From Bacillota bacterium (GTDB lineage: Bacteria > Bacillota_I > Bacilli_A > Acholeplasmatales > Acholeplasmataceae), in contig JAEYXZ010000057.1 of assembly GCA_023431045.1 (NCBI GenBank), positions 1 through 12,412 on the forward strand: 12,412 bases of DNA, given 5' to 3'. Shown in pieces: positions 1 to 6,368 of this stretch. Made by a program: the position numbers and the translations under genes. Below the pieces are notes generated by a model. It made no database searches. It saw only the letters and a list, made by a program, of their open reading frames with translations, and had not been told where the DNA came from. Every line of letters begins with the position of its first letter. Position 1 is the stretch's first letter.

Positions 1-991
1 GAGTATTAATGAGTTCTAGTACTCTTTCTGCAGATGCTTGAGCTTGTTGTAGTTGTGAAATAAAGTTAGTCATGACTAAGACTGGATCAAAGAATCCAAT
101 GGTTGAACGAATAAATAAGTATAAAACCCCAATATCAATGGCATCTTTAAGTGCAAAGTCAGTTCCGGTATACATCACGATAGAGACAATGATATAACAC
201 ATCATTAAGAGTGCACTTGAGAACATGGATGACCAAGCGACTGCACGGATTGATGCCTTTTTCATTTGATTTGCAGTATCATCAAACTCATGTAGATTTG
301 ACTCTTCAATAACGAGACTCTTAGATGTTTTTGCACCATGGAATCCTTCATTGTATTTAGCGGTTAATTCAGAGTTATAAAATCTTGCTTGACGATGACG
401 CATTAAGACTCTTTTTCTGAAGAACCAAGTAATTAAAAACATCAATGGAAGTGATGCAGTCACGATCAACGCAAGTTGCCAGTAATAGATATAGACAATA
501 ACAAGTGTCATAACCATTAGCAAGACTGACCAAACCATATCAACTAGGCCCCATGAAATGACATTAGATAGTTTTCTTGAGTCACTGGTCATTCTAGCCA
601 TGATCCAACCTTGTGGGGTTTTATCATAGTATGAAAATGGTAGTTTTTGTAACGTCTGGAATGCTTCTTTTCTAAGATGATAATTCACTTGGGCTTCAAT
701 AATTCCACCATGATGGATAAATCCAAACACAGCAACACCAAAGCCAATGACCATCAATAAACTTACAATCACATAGGGTATGTAATACGTAAAGTCATTC
801 TCATTAATAAAATTAGTAATTGCAAACTGATTTAAAACTGTTGTTAAAGCATCAAGACTGGCTAACCCAACTGCAAAGACAATCATAAATATTAAGTTTT
901 TCTTAGATTTCAAGATGACTGAAATCAATTTAACCCAAACAGAGACCGATATATTCTTGATGACTTCTTCTTCATTATAATGATCTTGCAT
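1..991 (-). CDS. ABC exporter, transmembrane half (second subunit of heterodimer), 3' end outside window
   Basis: The N-terminal 330 codons of an ABC exporter half-transporter are visible; the gene runs off the left edge before its ATPase domain. The start is the ATG whose first base is 991, giving the N-terminus MQDHYNEEEVIKNISVSVW. Hydrophobic stretches near residues 30-55, 70-95, 145-185 and 255-300 fit the six-helix type IV (type I exporter) membrane domain. The conserved segment FSYYDKTPQGWIMARMTSDS (residues about 120-139) is the family's cytoplasmic coupling region. The reading frame overlaps the end of the upstream ABC gene by 17 bp (975-991), so the two are almost certainly translationally coupled and form a heterodimer, as in BmrCD or TM287/288. 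Because the partner has a degenerate catalytic site, this subunit is expected to carry the functional Walker B glutamate, but that part lies outside the window. The family is clear; the substrate is not shown. Confidence 0.9.
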   Translation of the reverse strand, partial: MQDHYNEEEVIKNISVSVWVKLISVILKSKKNLIFMIVFAVGLASLDALTTVLNQFAITNFINENDFTYYIPYVIVSLLMVIGFGVAVFGFIHHGGIIEAQVNYHLRKEAFQTLQKLPFSYYDKTPQGWIMARMTSDSRKLSNVISWGLVDMVWSVLLMVMTLVIVYIYYWQLALIVTASLPLMFLITWFFRKRVLMRHRQARFYNSELTAKYNEGFHGAKTSKSLVIEESNLHEFDDTANQMKKASIRAVAWSSMFSSALLMMCYIIVSIVMYTGTDFALKDAIDIGVLYLFIRSTIGFFDPVLVMTNFISQLQQAQASAERVLELINT

Positions 992-2813
992 CGGTTTCAC
1001 CTTCTTTCATGAGGCTTAAAAATTCTTCTTCAAGTCTACCTTGAATACCCCATAATGATTTATATAAGCCTTCTTTGTGGCTTAATTCATGGTGATTACC
1101 AATTGCTTCAATAACACCATGATTTAAAACGATAATTTTATCAGCTTCTTTAGCTGTTGTAATACGGTGAGTAATAATAATGTTGGTACTGCGATATTCC
1201 TTTTCATGTAATGCTTTTCTAATCATCACATCAGTATGGTTGTCAACTGCTGATAAAGCATCATCAAAAACGAGAATTGGTTTCTCAGAAATTAAGACAC
1301 GAGCAATTGCAACTCTTTGTTTTTGTCCACCGGATAAAGTTGTTCCACGTTCTCCAACTTTTGTTTCATAACCTTGTTGGAAAGTATGGATGTCTTTTGC
1401 AAGAGCTGCCGTTTCTGCTGCTTTTGTAACAGCATCAGGACTTGCTAAACGATTCGTAATTGAAATGTTTTCAAATACTGATTTAGAATATAAGAATGGA
1501 TCTTGTAGAACCGCTCCGATTTCCTTACGAATATGTTTCTTTTTAATATCTCTTAGCTCAACACCATCAATTAAAATCGAACCTTCGTATTCATACATTC
1601 TCATTAATAAATTGATGATGGTTGATTTACCACTACCGGTTTTACCAATGAATGCTGCTGTTTCTCCAGGTTTAATTTCAAATGAAATATCTTTTAATAA
1701 GTATTCTTTATCATCGTCAAATTTAAAACTGACATGATCAAAAACAATATGACCTTTGATTTCAGGTTCTTGTGTACCATCAACTAAATACTCACTCTTT
1801 TGTTCAAAGATATGATCGATTCTTCCAATTGCAACCGTTGCTTTAGAAAAATCATTAATTAATCTTCCAAGTCCTCTAATTGGCCATACTAGTAAGCCTA
1901 GTAACATTAAGGCTGCAACGACCGAAGATCCATCCATGACACCATTTCTGACATATTCGATACAAAGAATTGTAATGACTGTATATTGTAATAATGAGAT
2001 GAAATCCATTGATCCCCAATATGCTGCGACAACATTGGTTGCACGAATATTCGCATTGGTGTGATCTATGTTTTTAGCTTCCATTTTTTCAATTTCAAAT
2101 GGTTCATTCGCAAATGCCTTAACAACTTTAGAAGCTGAAACATTTTCTTGAATGACTGTCATCATCTTTGATTCTTTTTCTTCGACACTGGTAAAGATCT
2201 TTTCGACCTTTAAGAAGTAGATGACAGATGAGACTGCATAGACAGGGATAATCGCTAAACAGATCCACATAATCGTCTGATTGATATATGCCATCTGATA
2301 GATTCCTGAAAGTAGAGTTGCAATTAAGCCTAAAAGTTCCATTGAACGGACAACCACAAAACTCGTGGTTGTTTCAACATCGGATGTGACACGTTGAATT
2401 AAGTCTCCACTATCGACGTTGTTATGATACTTATAACTTAAGTTTTGAATATGATCATATAGATTAACTCTTAAGTTTTTAGCGATACCTTCTTGGATTG
2501 ATCCTTGTAGATATCCTTCAAAAAACATCAGTGTAAATCTAAATGCTTGATAAATGACGAGTGATAAGACAACATAAAGTGTCATGGTCATAATATCTGG
2601 ACTAGACTCAAAAAAGTCTAATAAGAATGATGGAAAATTAACCGGTTGTAACTCTGAATACATACCTTGATGCAAGTATAAACTACGAATTAGATATTGA
2701 GTGAATAGTGGAACATACGAATAACTAAAACGATGAAATACGACCAAAAGCATGAGCAGAAGAAAACTCCAGAAATGTCCTTTAGTTAATTTAAATAGTG
2801 ATTTTATTTTCAT
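975..2813 (-). CDS. Heterodimeric ABC multidrug-type exporter subunit with degenerate ATPase site (BmrC/TM287-like)
   Basis: A full-length half-transporter of 612 residues: membrane domain about residues 12-325, then a nucleotide-binding domain about 350-590. Visible ATPase motifs are Walker A GKTGSGKST (390-398), Q-loop Gln437, signature LSGGQ (493-497), Walker B ILVFDD (513-518), D-loop SAVD (521-524) and H-loop His549. The residue after the Walker B aspartate is Asp518 rather than the catalytic Glu. This is the mark of the degenerate half of heterodimeric exporters such as BmrC, LmrC and TM287. The start ATG follows a strong SD, AGGAGG (2819-2824), 5 nt upstream. The gene overlaps its partner by 17 bp at its 3' end. 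An attenuator with a leader peptide gene precedes it (2845-3090), which points to induced expression. A drug or peptide exporter is most likely; a lipid-linked substrate cannot be excluded. Confidence 0.95.
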   Translation of the reverse strand: MKIKSLFKLTKGHFWSFLLLMLLVVFHRFSYSYVPLFTQYLIRSLYLHQGMYSELQPVNFPSFLLDFFESSPDIMTMTLYVVLSLVIYQAFRFTLMFFEGYLQGSIQEGIAKNLRVNLYDHIQNLSYKYHNNVDSGDLIQRVTSDVETTTSFVVVRSMELLGLIATLLSGIYQMAYINQTIMWICLAIIPVYAVSSVIYFLKVEKIFTSVEEKESKMMTVIQENVSASKVVKAFANEPFEIEKMEAKNIDHTNANIRATNVVAAYWGSMDFISLLQYTVITILCIEYVRNGVMDGSSVVAALMLLGLLVWPIRGLGRLINDFSKATVAIGRIDHIFEQKSEYLVDGTQEPEIKGHIVFDHVSFKFDDDKEYLLKDISFEIKPGETAAFIGKTGSGKSTIINLLMRMYEYEGSILIDGVELRDIKKKHIRKEIGAVLQDPFLYSKSVFENISITNRLASPDAVTKAAETAALAKDIHTFQQGYETKVGERGTTLSGGQKQRVAIARVLISEKPILVFDDALSAVDNHTDVMIRKALHEKEYRSTNIIITHRITTAKEADKIIVLNHGVIEAIGNHHELSHKEGLYKSLWGIQGRLEEEFLSLMKEGETDARSL

Positions 2814-2844
2814 TTCTTCCTCCTCATGAAGTCGTTTTTGTAAT

Positions 2845-2873
2845 AAAAAACGAAGGGTTTACATCCCCTTCGT
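2845..2873 (-). terminator. Intrinsic terminator of the ABC leader (attenuator)
   Basis: On the minus strand ACGAAGGG (2873-2866) pairs with CCCTTCGT (2857-2850) around an 8-nt loop (GATGTAAA), followed at once by a run of T (2850-2845). The hairpin sits about 30 nt before the start of the exporter gene and downstream of the leader peptide gene. It would therefore stop transcription before the exporter rather than end an upstream gene. Its 5' arm and loop can be captured by an upstream segment (see the attenuator entry). Confidence 0.9.
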
Positions 2874-2974
2874 CACAATTTATATGCAAGTGAAAACAGC
2901 ATTAATCTGTAGAAATAGAAGGCGATGCAGATAAAAAACATTAGTTTTCATCATAGCCTTCTGGTAAACTTTAA

Positions 2975-3025
2975 TTAAACCAAATCACCTATGATGAATG
3001 GATTGCCGCGTCTGATCTTTAACAT
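2975..3025 (-). CDS. 16-residue leader peptide of the ABC exporter attenuator
   Basis: A short ORF too small for usual gene calling encodes MLKIRRGNPFIIGDLV and ends in TAA. It has a strong SD, AGGAGG (3041-3036), 10 nt before the ATG. It lies about 65 nt downstream of the predicted transcription start and 161 nt upstream of the exporter ATG. Codons 10-13 contain RNA segment S1 of the attenuator, so ribosome position on this ORF decides which hairpins can form. The N-terminal K3-I4-R5-R6 resembles the Arg/Lys-X-Arg/Lys contexts at which macrolide-bound ribosomes stall. The peptide has no Ala, Ser or Thr, the residues that favour chloramphenicol or linezolid stalling. The ORF, its SD and its placement are seen directly; its sensory role and the inducing drug are inference. 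Confidence 0.82.
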   Translation of the reverse strand: MLKIRRGNPFIIGDLV

Positions 3026-3095
3026 AACAATATTTCCTCCTATTCATCAATTTTTGTTGTTGTCAAACATGAAATTTTACTTGAAACCAGTTATT

Positions 3096-3123
3096 ATTTT
3101 AGCACTTAATCTTTATTTGTCAA
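3096..3123 (-). promoter_or_regulatory. Sigma-A promoter of the ABC exporter leader and operon
   Basis: On the minus strand there is a perfect -35 TTGACA (3123-3118), a 16-nt spacer and a -10 TAAAAT (3101-3096) preceded by TGC, i.e. an extended -10. Transcription should start near 3090. The -35 box begins only 6 nt after the stop codon of the upstream regulator gene, so the exporter operon has its own promoter rather than relying on read-through. Confidence 0.85.
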
Positions 3124-3128
3124 TGACT

Positions 3129-4352
3129 TTACGATATATAATGCGCTAGTTGTCTCATTTGTTGAAAGATGGTTTGTGAGAGTTGTGTCGCATCTTTATA
3201 AAAACCTTGTTCCTTAAAGAGCTCCATTCCTTCCTCATACCAAAACATTAAATCTTCAATATTATCTGCGAGTTCATGAACTTTTAAGACTTCTGATCGA
3301 ATAAAACTTCCGGGTGTTTGATGTTTCTTTAAGTACTTTACTTTCAAATATTCAATGATTAATCCGTATTGAATGTCATTGGTTTTAAGTGGTATTTGTA
3401 AAAGTGAAATTAGTTCTTCTTTCATGTTTAGTTTATTAAGTGCTTTGATTGCAAGCATATAATTTCTCTTATGATAATGAATGTAACCATTTAAATGATT
3501 ATAACAGTCCTGATAAGAGCCATGTTCATATTCATGTTTAGCAATTAGATAAGCGTGTTGTGCATCCGTAAAATGTGAGGTTTGTTGTAACGCACGATCA
3601 AAATCTTCTTTTTTGATGAACTGGGCCAAATAACATAAATATGAAAAACGAATTTGATGAACCAAATGATAATATTCATGGCTTAAACAAAGATCAATGA
3701 GTGATTGATAATGTGTCATTAAGTAAGGGTGATTATTCATCAATAAGGATACTTCTAGTTTCATCTTATCAATTAGTATCGCGAGCTTACTCTTTTTGTC
3801 ATAAGGTTTGGTTAGGTTTAGACAATCAAATGCATCCTTAAGTCTTCCTTCATCGATGAATATCTTAGCAACCATATATAAGAACGTAGAAAGTTCTAAA
3901 TCCGTAAAACATTTTAGATGCGTCACTAAGTCAAAATATAATGATTTTGCTTTATGATAATCATTTTCGATTAGTGTATGTCCAAAATTGAGTAGTTTAC
4001 TTTTATAGTCAATATCAAAAGAGAATTGATCAGGTAAATTAAATGCGTCTTCATAAAAGAATGCATCAATCAATTTACTCATGAGTTCATCATGTGCTGT
4101 AGTTGGTGTTTCACCTAATGTGATTCCGTATCGACTTTCTAATCTAGAAAGAAATTTAACACTTGGTCTGATTTGGTTATTCTCAACCTTTGATAAATAA
4201 GATATACTACAAATATTTTCTGAACTTTCTTCTAAAGTTAAGTTCAGTTGCATTCTAAAATGCTTTAATCTACTGCCAATGGGAGTGTTGACAGATGGGA
4301 CTGTTTTTCTTAGCATCACTTGATGTTTAAGAAATTGAAAATGTATGTACAT
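3129..4352 (-). CDS. XRE-family (Rgg/PlcR-like) transcriptional regulator with TPR-like C-terminal region
   Basis: A 407-residue protein with an N-terminal XRE helix-turn-helix at about residues 25-80 (IGSRLKHFRMQLNLTLEE, then SISYLSKVENNQIRPS). About 320 mainly helical residues follow, including Tyr- and Leu-rich repeats that look like TPR units. This layout and length recall the RNPP/Rgg group, in which the C-terminal domain binds a signalling peptide. Assignment to a named subfamily is not possible by eye. The start ATG has the SD GAGAGG 7 nt upstream; an in-frame Met13 (4316) has none. The gene has its own promoter (4376-4405) and ends 6 nt before the -35 box of the ABC exporter operon on the same strand. 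It is a candidate regulator of that exporter, but the adjacency is the only evidence. No secreted-peptide gene is visible next to it. Confidence 0.85.
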   Translation of the reverse strand: MYIHFQFLKHQVMLRKTVPSVNTPIGSRLKHFRMQLNLTLEESSENICSISYLSKVENNQIRPSVKFLSRLESRYGITLGETPTTAHDELMSKLIDAFFYEDAFNLPDQFSFDIDYKSKLLNFGHTLIENDYHKAKSLYFDLVTHLKCFTDLELSTFLYMVAKIFIDEGRLKDAFDCLNLTKPYDKKSKLAILIDKMKLEVSLLMNNHPYLMTHYQSLIDLCLSHEYYHLVHQIRFSYLCYLAQFIKKEDFDRALQQTSHFTDAQHAYLIAKHEYEHGSYQDCYNHLNGYIHYHKRNYMLAIKALNKLNMKEELISLLQIPLKTNDIQYGLIIEYLKVKYLKKHQTPGSFIRSEVLKVHELADNIEDLMFWYEEGMELFKEQGFYKDATQLSQTIFQQMRQLAHYIS

Positions 4353-4375
4353 GTCTTTTCCTCTCGTTTTTAATT

Positions 4376-4405
4376 ATTGTAAAAAATTGAGAAGAAAAAC
4401 GTCAA
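4376..4405 (-). promoter_or_regulatory. Promoter of the XRE regulator gene
   Basis: On the minus strand TTGACG (4405-4400), an 18-nt T-rich spacer and TACAAT (4381-4376) precede the regulator ATG at 4352. Transcription would begin about 4370, just ahead of the SD GAGAGG, giving a very short leader. It lies downstream of the terminator at 4439-4464, so the regulator is a separate transcription unit. Confidence 0.7.
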
Positions 4406-4438
4406 GCAAATTTTAACTAACACACATTAAAAAATAGT

Positions 4439-4464
4439 AAAAAAAAGACTATTGCTAGTCTTTT
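4439..4464 (-). terminator. Intrinsic terminator of the recG-plsX-rnc-dnaD-nth operon
   Basis: On the minus strand AAAAGACTA (4464-4456) pairs perfectly with TAGTCTTTT (4451-4443) across a GCAA loop, and a T8 run spans 4446-4439. The nth stop codon TAG (4457-4455) lies inside the hairpin, at the top of the 5' arm. Translation therefore reaches right into the terminator. The A/T-flanked stem may also work weakly in the opposite direction. Confidence 0.92.
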
Positions 4465-5090
4465 AATCTTTGATTAAAGAATGGACAAGTTGTTCTCATT
4501 TCACAAACTTCACAATTTGGTTTTTTAGCTTTACAATGATATCTGCCAAAGAAGATTAATTGATGATGCAATTTTTTCCATAAACTTTCGTCAAAAATCG
4601 AATTTAGTTTCTGTTCAACTTGATAAGCATTATCTATCTCACTTGCTAATCCTAAACGTTTACTGATTCGTTCGATGTGTGTATCAACTGCAAGTGCTGG
4701 GACATCAAAGGCATTTGATAATACCACGTTCGCAGTTTTTCTACCAACACCTGGTAATGCCTCCAAATCATTGCGGTTATTGGGGACTAATCCATGATGT
4801 TTATCAACTAAGATTTTTGATAGTTCAATGATATTCTTTGCTTTATTTTTATAAAGTCCAATCGTCTTAATGATTGATTCAACATCAGAAAGCTCTGCTT
4901 TAGAGAGATGACTGGCATCCGGATACTTCATAAATAAATTTGGTGTCACTTTATTCACAGCGATATCAGTGGTTTGAGCCGATAATACAACCGCAACCAA
5001 TAATTCAAAATGATTACTAAAATCAAGTTCTGCTTTCGCATCAGGAAAAAGACGATTTAAATAGTCTACAAAAAACTCGGTATCAATCAT
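4455..5090 (-). CDS. nth: Endonuclease III (DNA glycosylase/AP lyase)
   Basis: A 211-residue base-excision repair enzyme of the HhH-GPD superfamily that removes oxidised pyrimidines and cuts at abasic sites. The helix-hairpin-helix LPGVGRKTA (112-120) carries the catalytic Lys118, and the catalytic aspartate is Asp136 in VDTHIERIS. The C-terminal iron-sulfur loop is complete as Cys186-X6-Cys193-X2-Cys196-X5-Cys202, so this is the 4Fe-4S type. Length matches bacterial Nth. The ATG overlaps the dnaD stop codon (ATGA, 5087-5090), with AAGG as SD inside the dnaD end. The dnaD-nth pair is conserved in Bacillus-type Firmicutes. Its stop codon lies inside the operon terminator. Confidence 0.96.
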   Translation of the reverse strand: MIDTEFFVDYLNRLFPDAKAELDFSNHFELLVAVVLSAQTTDIAVNKVTPNLFMKYPDASHLSKAELSDVESIIKTIGLYKNKAKNIIELSKILVDKHHGLVPNNRNDLEALPGVGRKTANVVLSNAFDVPALAVDTHIERISKRLGLASEIDNAYQVEQKLNSIFDESLWKKLHHQLIFFGRYHCKAKKPNCEVCEMRTTCPFFNQRLKD

Positions 5091-5704
5091 TTGATTGCCT
5101 TAAATACTTTATCGATGATTTGATCAGCCTTATCATCAGGTTGACTATTTAACTTGAATTTTGATTGCATTAAGATTCGTTCTAAATATTTGAGTGAAAA
5201 ACGTCCAGAGGATTCATGTTCTTCAATTTTGCTGATGATGAGTTCATGTGGATAGGTGTTTTCATCATACCAGCGACGTACAGATTCAAGTTCGTATGCG
5301 GATAGTGATTTTCCGATGCTTTGTTCTAACATCTTAATGGTTTGTGCGATTTTTGACTCATTAGCAACCTTCTTGTTTTCACTTAAATCACTCTCGTAAA
5401 GGTTTTTAATTTGATCGAATGTTCCTGATAAATCAAAGACTTCTTGTTCTTTATCGTTTTTTTGTTCAAGTGAGATGGTTACAAATCCTTTTTCAATCAA
5501 TTTATCAATTGCAATCCCAATGCCATTTGAATCAATATCAACGCGTTTTGCGATGGCATTAATTGAAAAGGTACGTTTTTTATACATTGAAAAGAGAGCC
5601 AGTAAGACAACCAATTGATTACTTGATAGTTTTAGTCTTTTTTGTTCTTTTGTTAGTAAGGATTCAATGAGTAAAACATGATCTTCATATAATTTTTTAA
5701 GCAT
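5087..5704 (-). CDS. dnaD: DnaD-like replication initiation/primosome protein
   Basis: A 205-residue protein with an N-terminal winged-helix DnaD/DnaB domain (about 1-95, including LSSNQLVVLLALFSMYKKRT) and a C-terminal DnaD-type domain (about 115-185, including ELESVRRWYDENTYPHELI and FSLKYLERIL). In Firmicutes DnaD acts with DnaA and DnaB to load the helicase at oriC and at restart sites. The C-terminal YxxxIxxxW motif is only partly kept: Tyr173 and Ile177 are present, but position 181 is Ser instead of Trp. The start ATG is 4 nt after the rnc stop, with AAAGGAAG in the rnc tail as SD. It ends in TGA overlapping the nth ATG. The position before nth matches dnaD in Bacillus, which supports the name. 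Confidence 0.88.
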   Translation of the reverse strand: MLKKLYEDHVLLIESLLTKEQKRLKLSSNQLVVLLALFSMYKKRTFSINAIAKRVDIDSNGIGIAIDKLIEKGFVTISLEQKNDKEQEVFDLSGTFDQIKNLYESDLSENKKVANESKIAQTIKMLEQSIGKSLSAYELESVRRWYDENTYPHELIISKIEEHESSGRFSLKYLERILMQSKFKLNSQPDDKADQIIDKVFKAIK

Positions 5705-5708
5705 CTTT

Positions 5709-6368
5709 TTATACTTCCTTTATCACTTTTGAAAGAGCTTCTTTGGCAGCATTTTGTTGAGCGTCTTGTTTGGTTGATCCAATTCCAGTACCAAGTAAAA
5801 TATCAGTTTCTAAATAAACTTCTGCCTTAAATTCTGGATGATTCGATGGTCCCCCAATTTTAACTGTATGATAAGTTAGTGTCCGACGATCAATTTGAAC
5901 AAGTTCTTGTAGTTGTGATTTATAATCTTTTAATACTGTGACTTCATGAAGATATGGAATCATCGTTAATTTGGTTGATTCAACAGCAATATCAAGTCCC
6001 AAATCCAAATAGATTGCACCATAAATGGCTTCGAAAGCGTCTGCAATCATACTTCGATTTGGTCCTTTATTGGCTTCACCTTGACCAAGTCTCATATAAG
6101 AACTTAAATTAATCTTTTCTGCATAAATGAATAATGCTTCTTCTCTAACGATTTGAGCTCGTCGTTTAGTTAAGACCCCTGGAGCACCTTTTTCATGTTT
6201 AAACAAATAGTCACTGAGTGCTATTTGTAATACAGCATCTCCTAAGAATTCTAAGCGTTCATTATGTTCACATTGGTGCTCATTAGCATAAGATGAATGT
6301 GTGAGTGCTTGAACATAATACTGTAATTCTTTAGGCTTTATTCCAAGTGCATTAAATAATTTTTCCAT
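5709..6368 (-). CDS. rnc: Ribonuclease III
   Basis: A 219-residue double-strand-specific endoribonuclease that processes rRNA precursors and structured RNAs. The signature NERLEFLGDAVL (36-47) supplies Glu40 and Asp44. The second acidic pair is Asp110 and Glu113 in SMIADAFEAIYG. Together these make the two-metal active site. A double-stranded RNA-binding domain follows from about 146 to 217 (DYKSQLQELVQ to AAKEALSKV). Length is usual for the family. The ATG shares one base with the plsX stop (TAATG), so it is translationally coupled to plsX. In Bacillus rnc also lies downstream of plsX but separated by fabD, fabG and acpP, which are absent between them here. Confidence 0.97.
   Translation of the reverse strand: MEKLFNALGIKPKELQYYVQALTHSSYANEHQCEHNERLEFLGDAVLQIALSDYLFKHEKGAPGVLTKRRAQIVREEALFIYAEKINLSSYMRLGQGEANKGPNRSMIADAFEAIYGAIYLDLGLDIAVESTKLTMIPYLHEVTVLKDYKSQLQELVQIDRRTLTYHTVKIGGPSNHPEFKAEVYLETDILLGTGIGSTKQDAQQNAAKEALSKVIKEV

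Larger units (their letters stand above)
2845..3090 (-). promoter_or_regulatory. Ribosome-mediated transcription attenuator controlling the ABC exporter operon
   Basis: The leader RNA (start near 3090) holds five segments with mutually exclusive pairings, read on the minus strand. S1 TTCATCATAG (2998-2989, inside the leader ORF) is a perfect 10-bp complement of CTATGATGAA in S2 (2956-2947). S2 also pairs with S3: AGAAGGC (2962-2956) with GCCTTCT (2923-2917), plus GATG (2952-2949) with CATC (2927-2924) and AAAAC (2948-2944) with GTTTT (2939-2935). S3 CATCGCCTTC (2927-2918) pairs with GAAGGGGATG (2871-2862) in 9 of 10 positions, extended by a G-U and a U-A pair. That second segment is S4, the 5' arm and loop of the terminator. 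S4 with S5 is the terminator. Predicted logic: S1:S2 frees S3 to form the S3:S4 antiterminator, while S2:S3 permits termination. The pairings are seen in the sequence; the switching is inference. Confidence 0.85.

Noticed and set aside
1180..1737. Two plus-strand open frames (63 and 115 codons) within the ABC gene
   Set aside because: They lie opposite the ATPase domain with intact family motifs, have no SD and show no protein-like pattern; they are antisense shadows.
3038..3066. A second TTGACA-like box in the ABC leader
   Set aside because: It has no -10 at proper spacing, and the leader SD and ORF begin there.
3046..3070. Second, earlier mini-ORF in the ABC leader (MFDNNKN)
   Set aside because: It has no SD before its ATG and contains no segment of the attenuator pairings.
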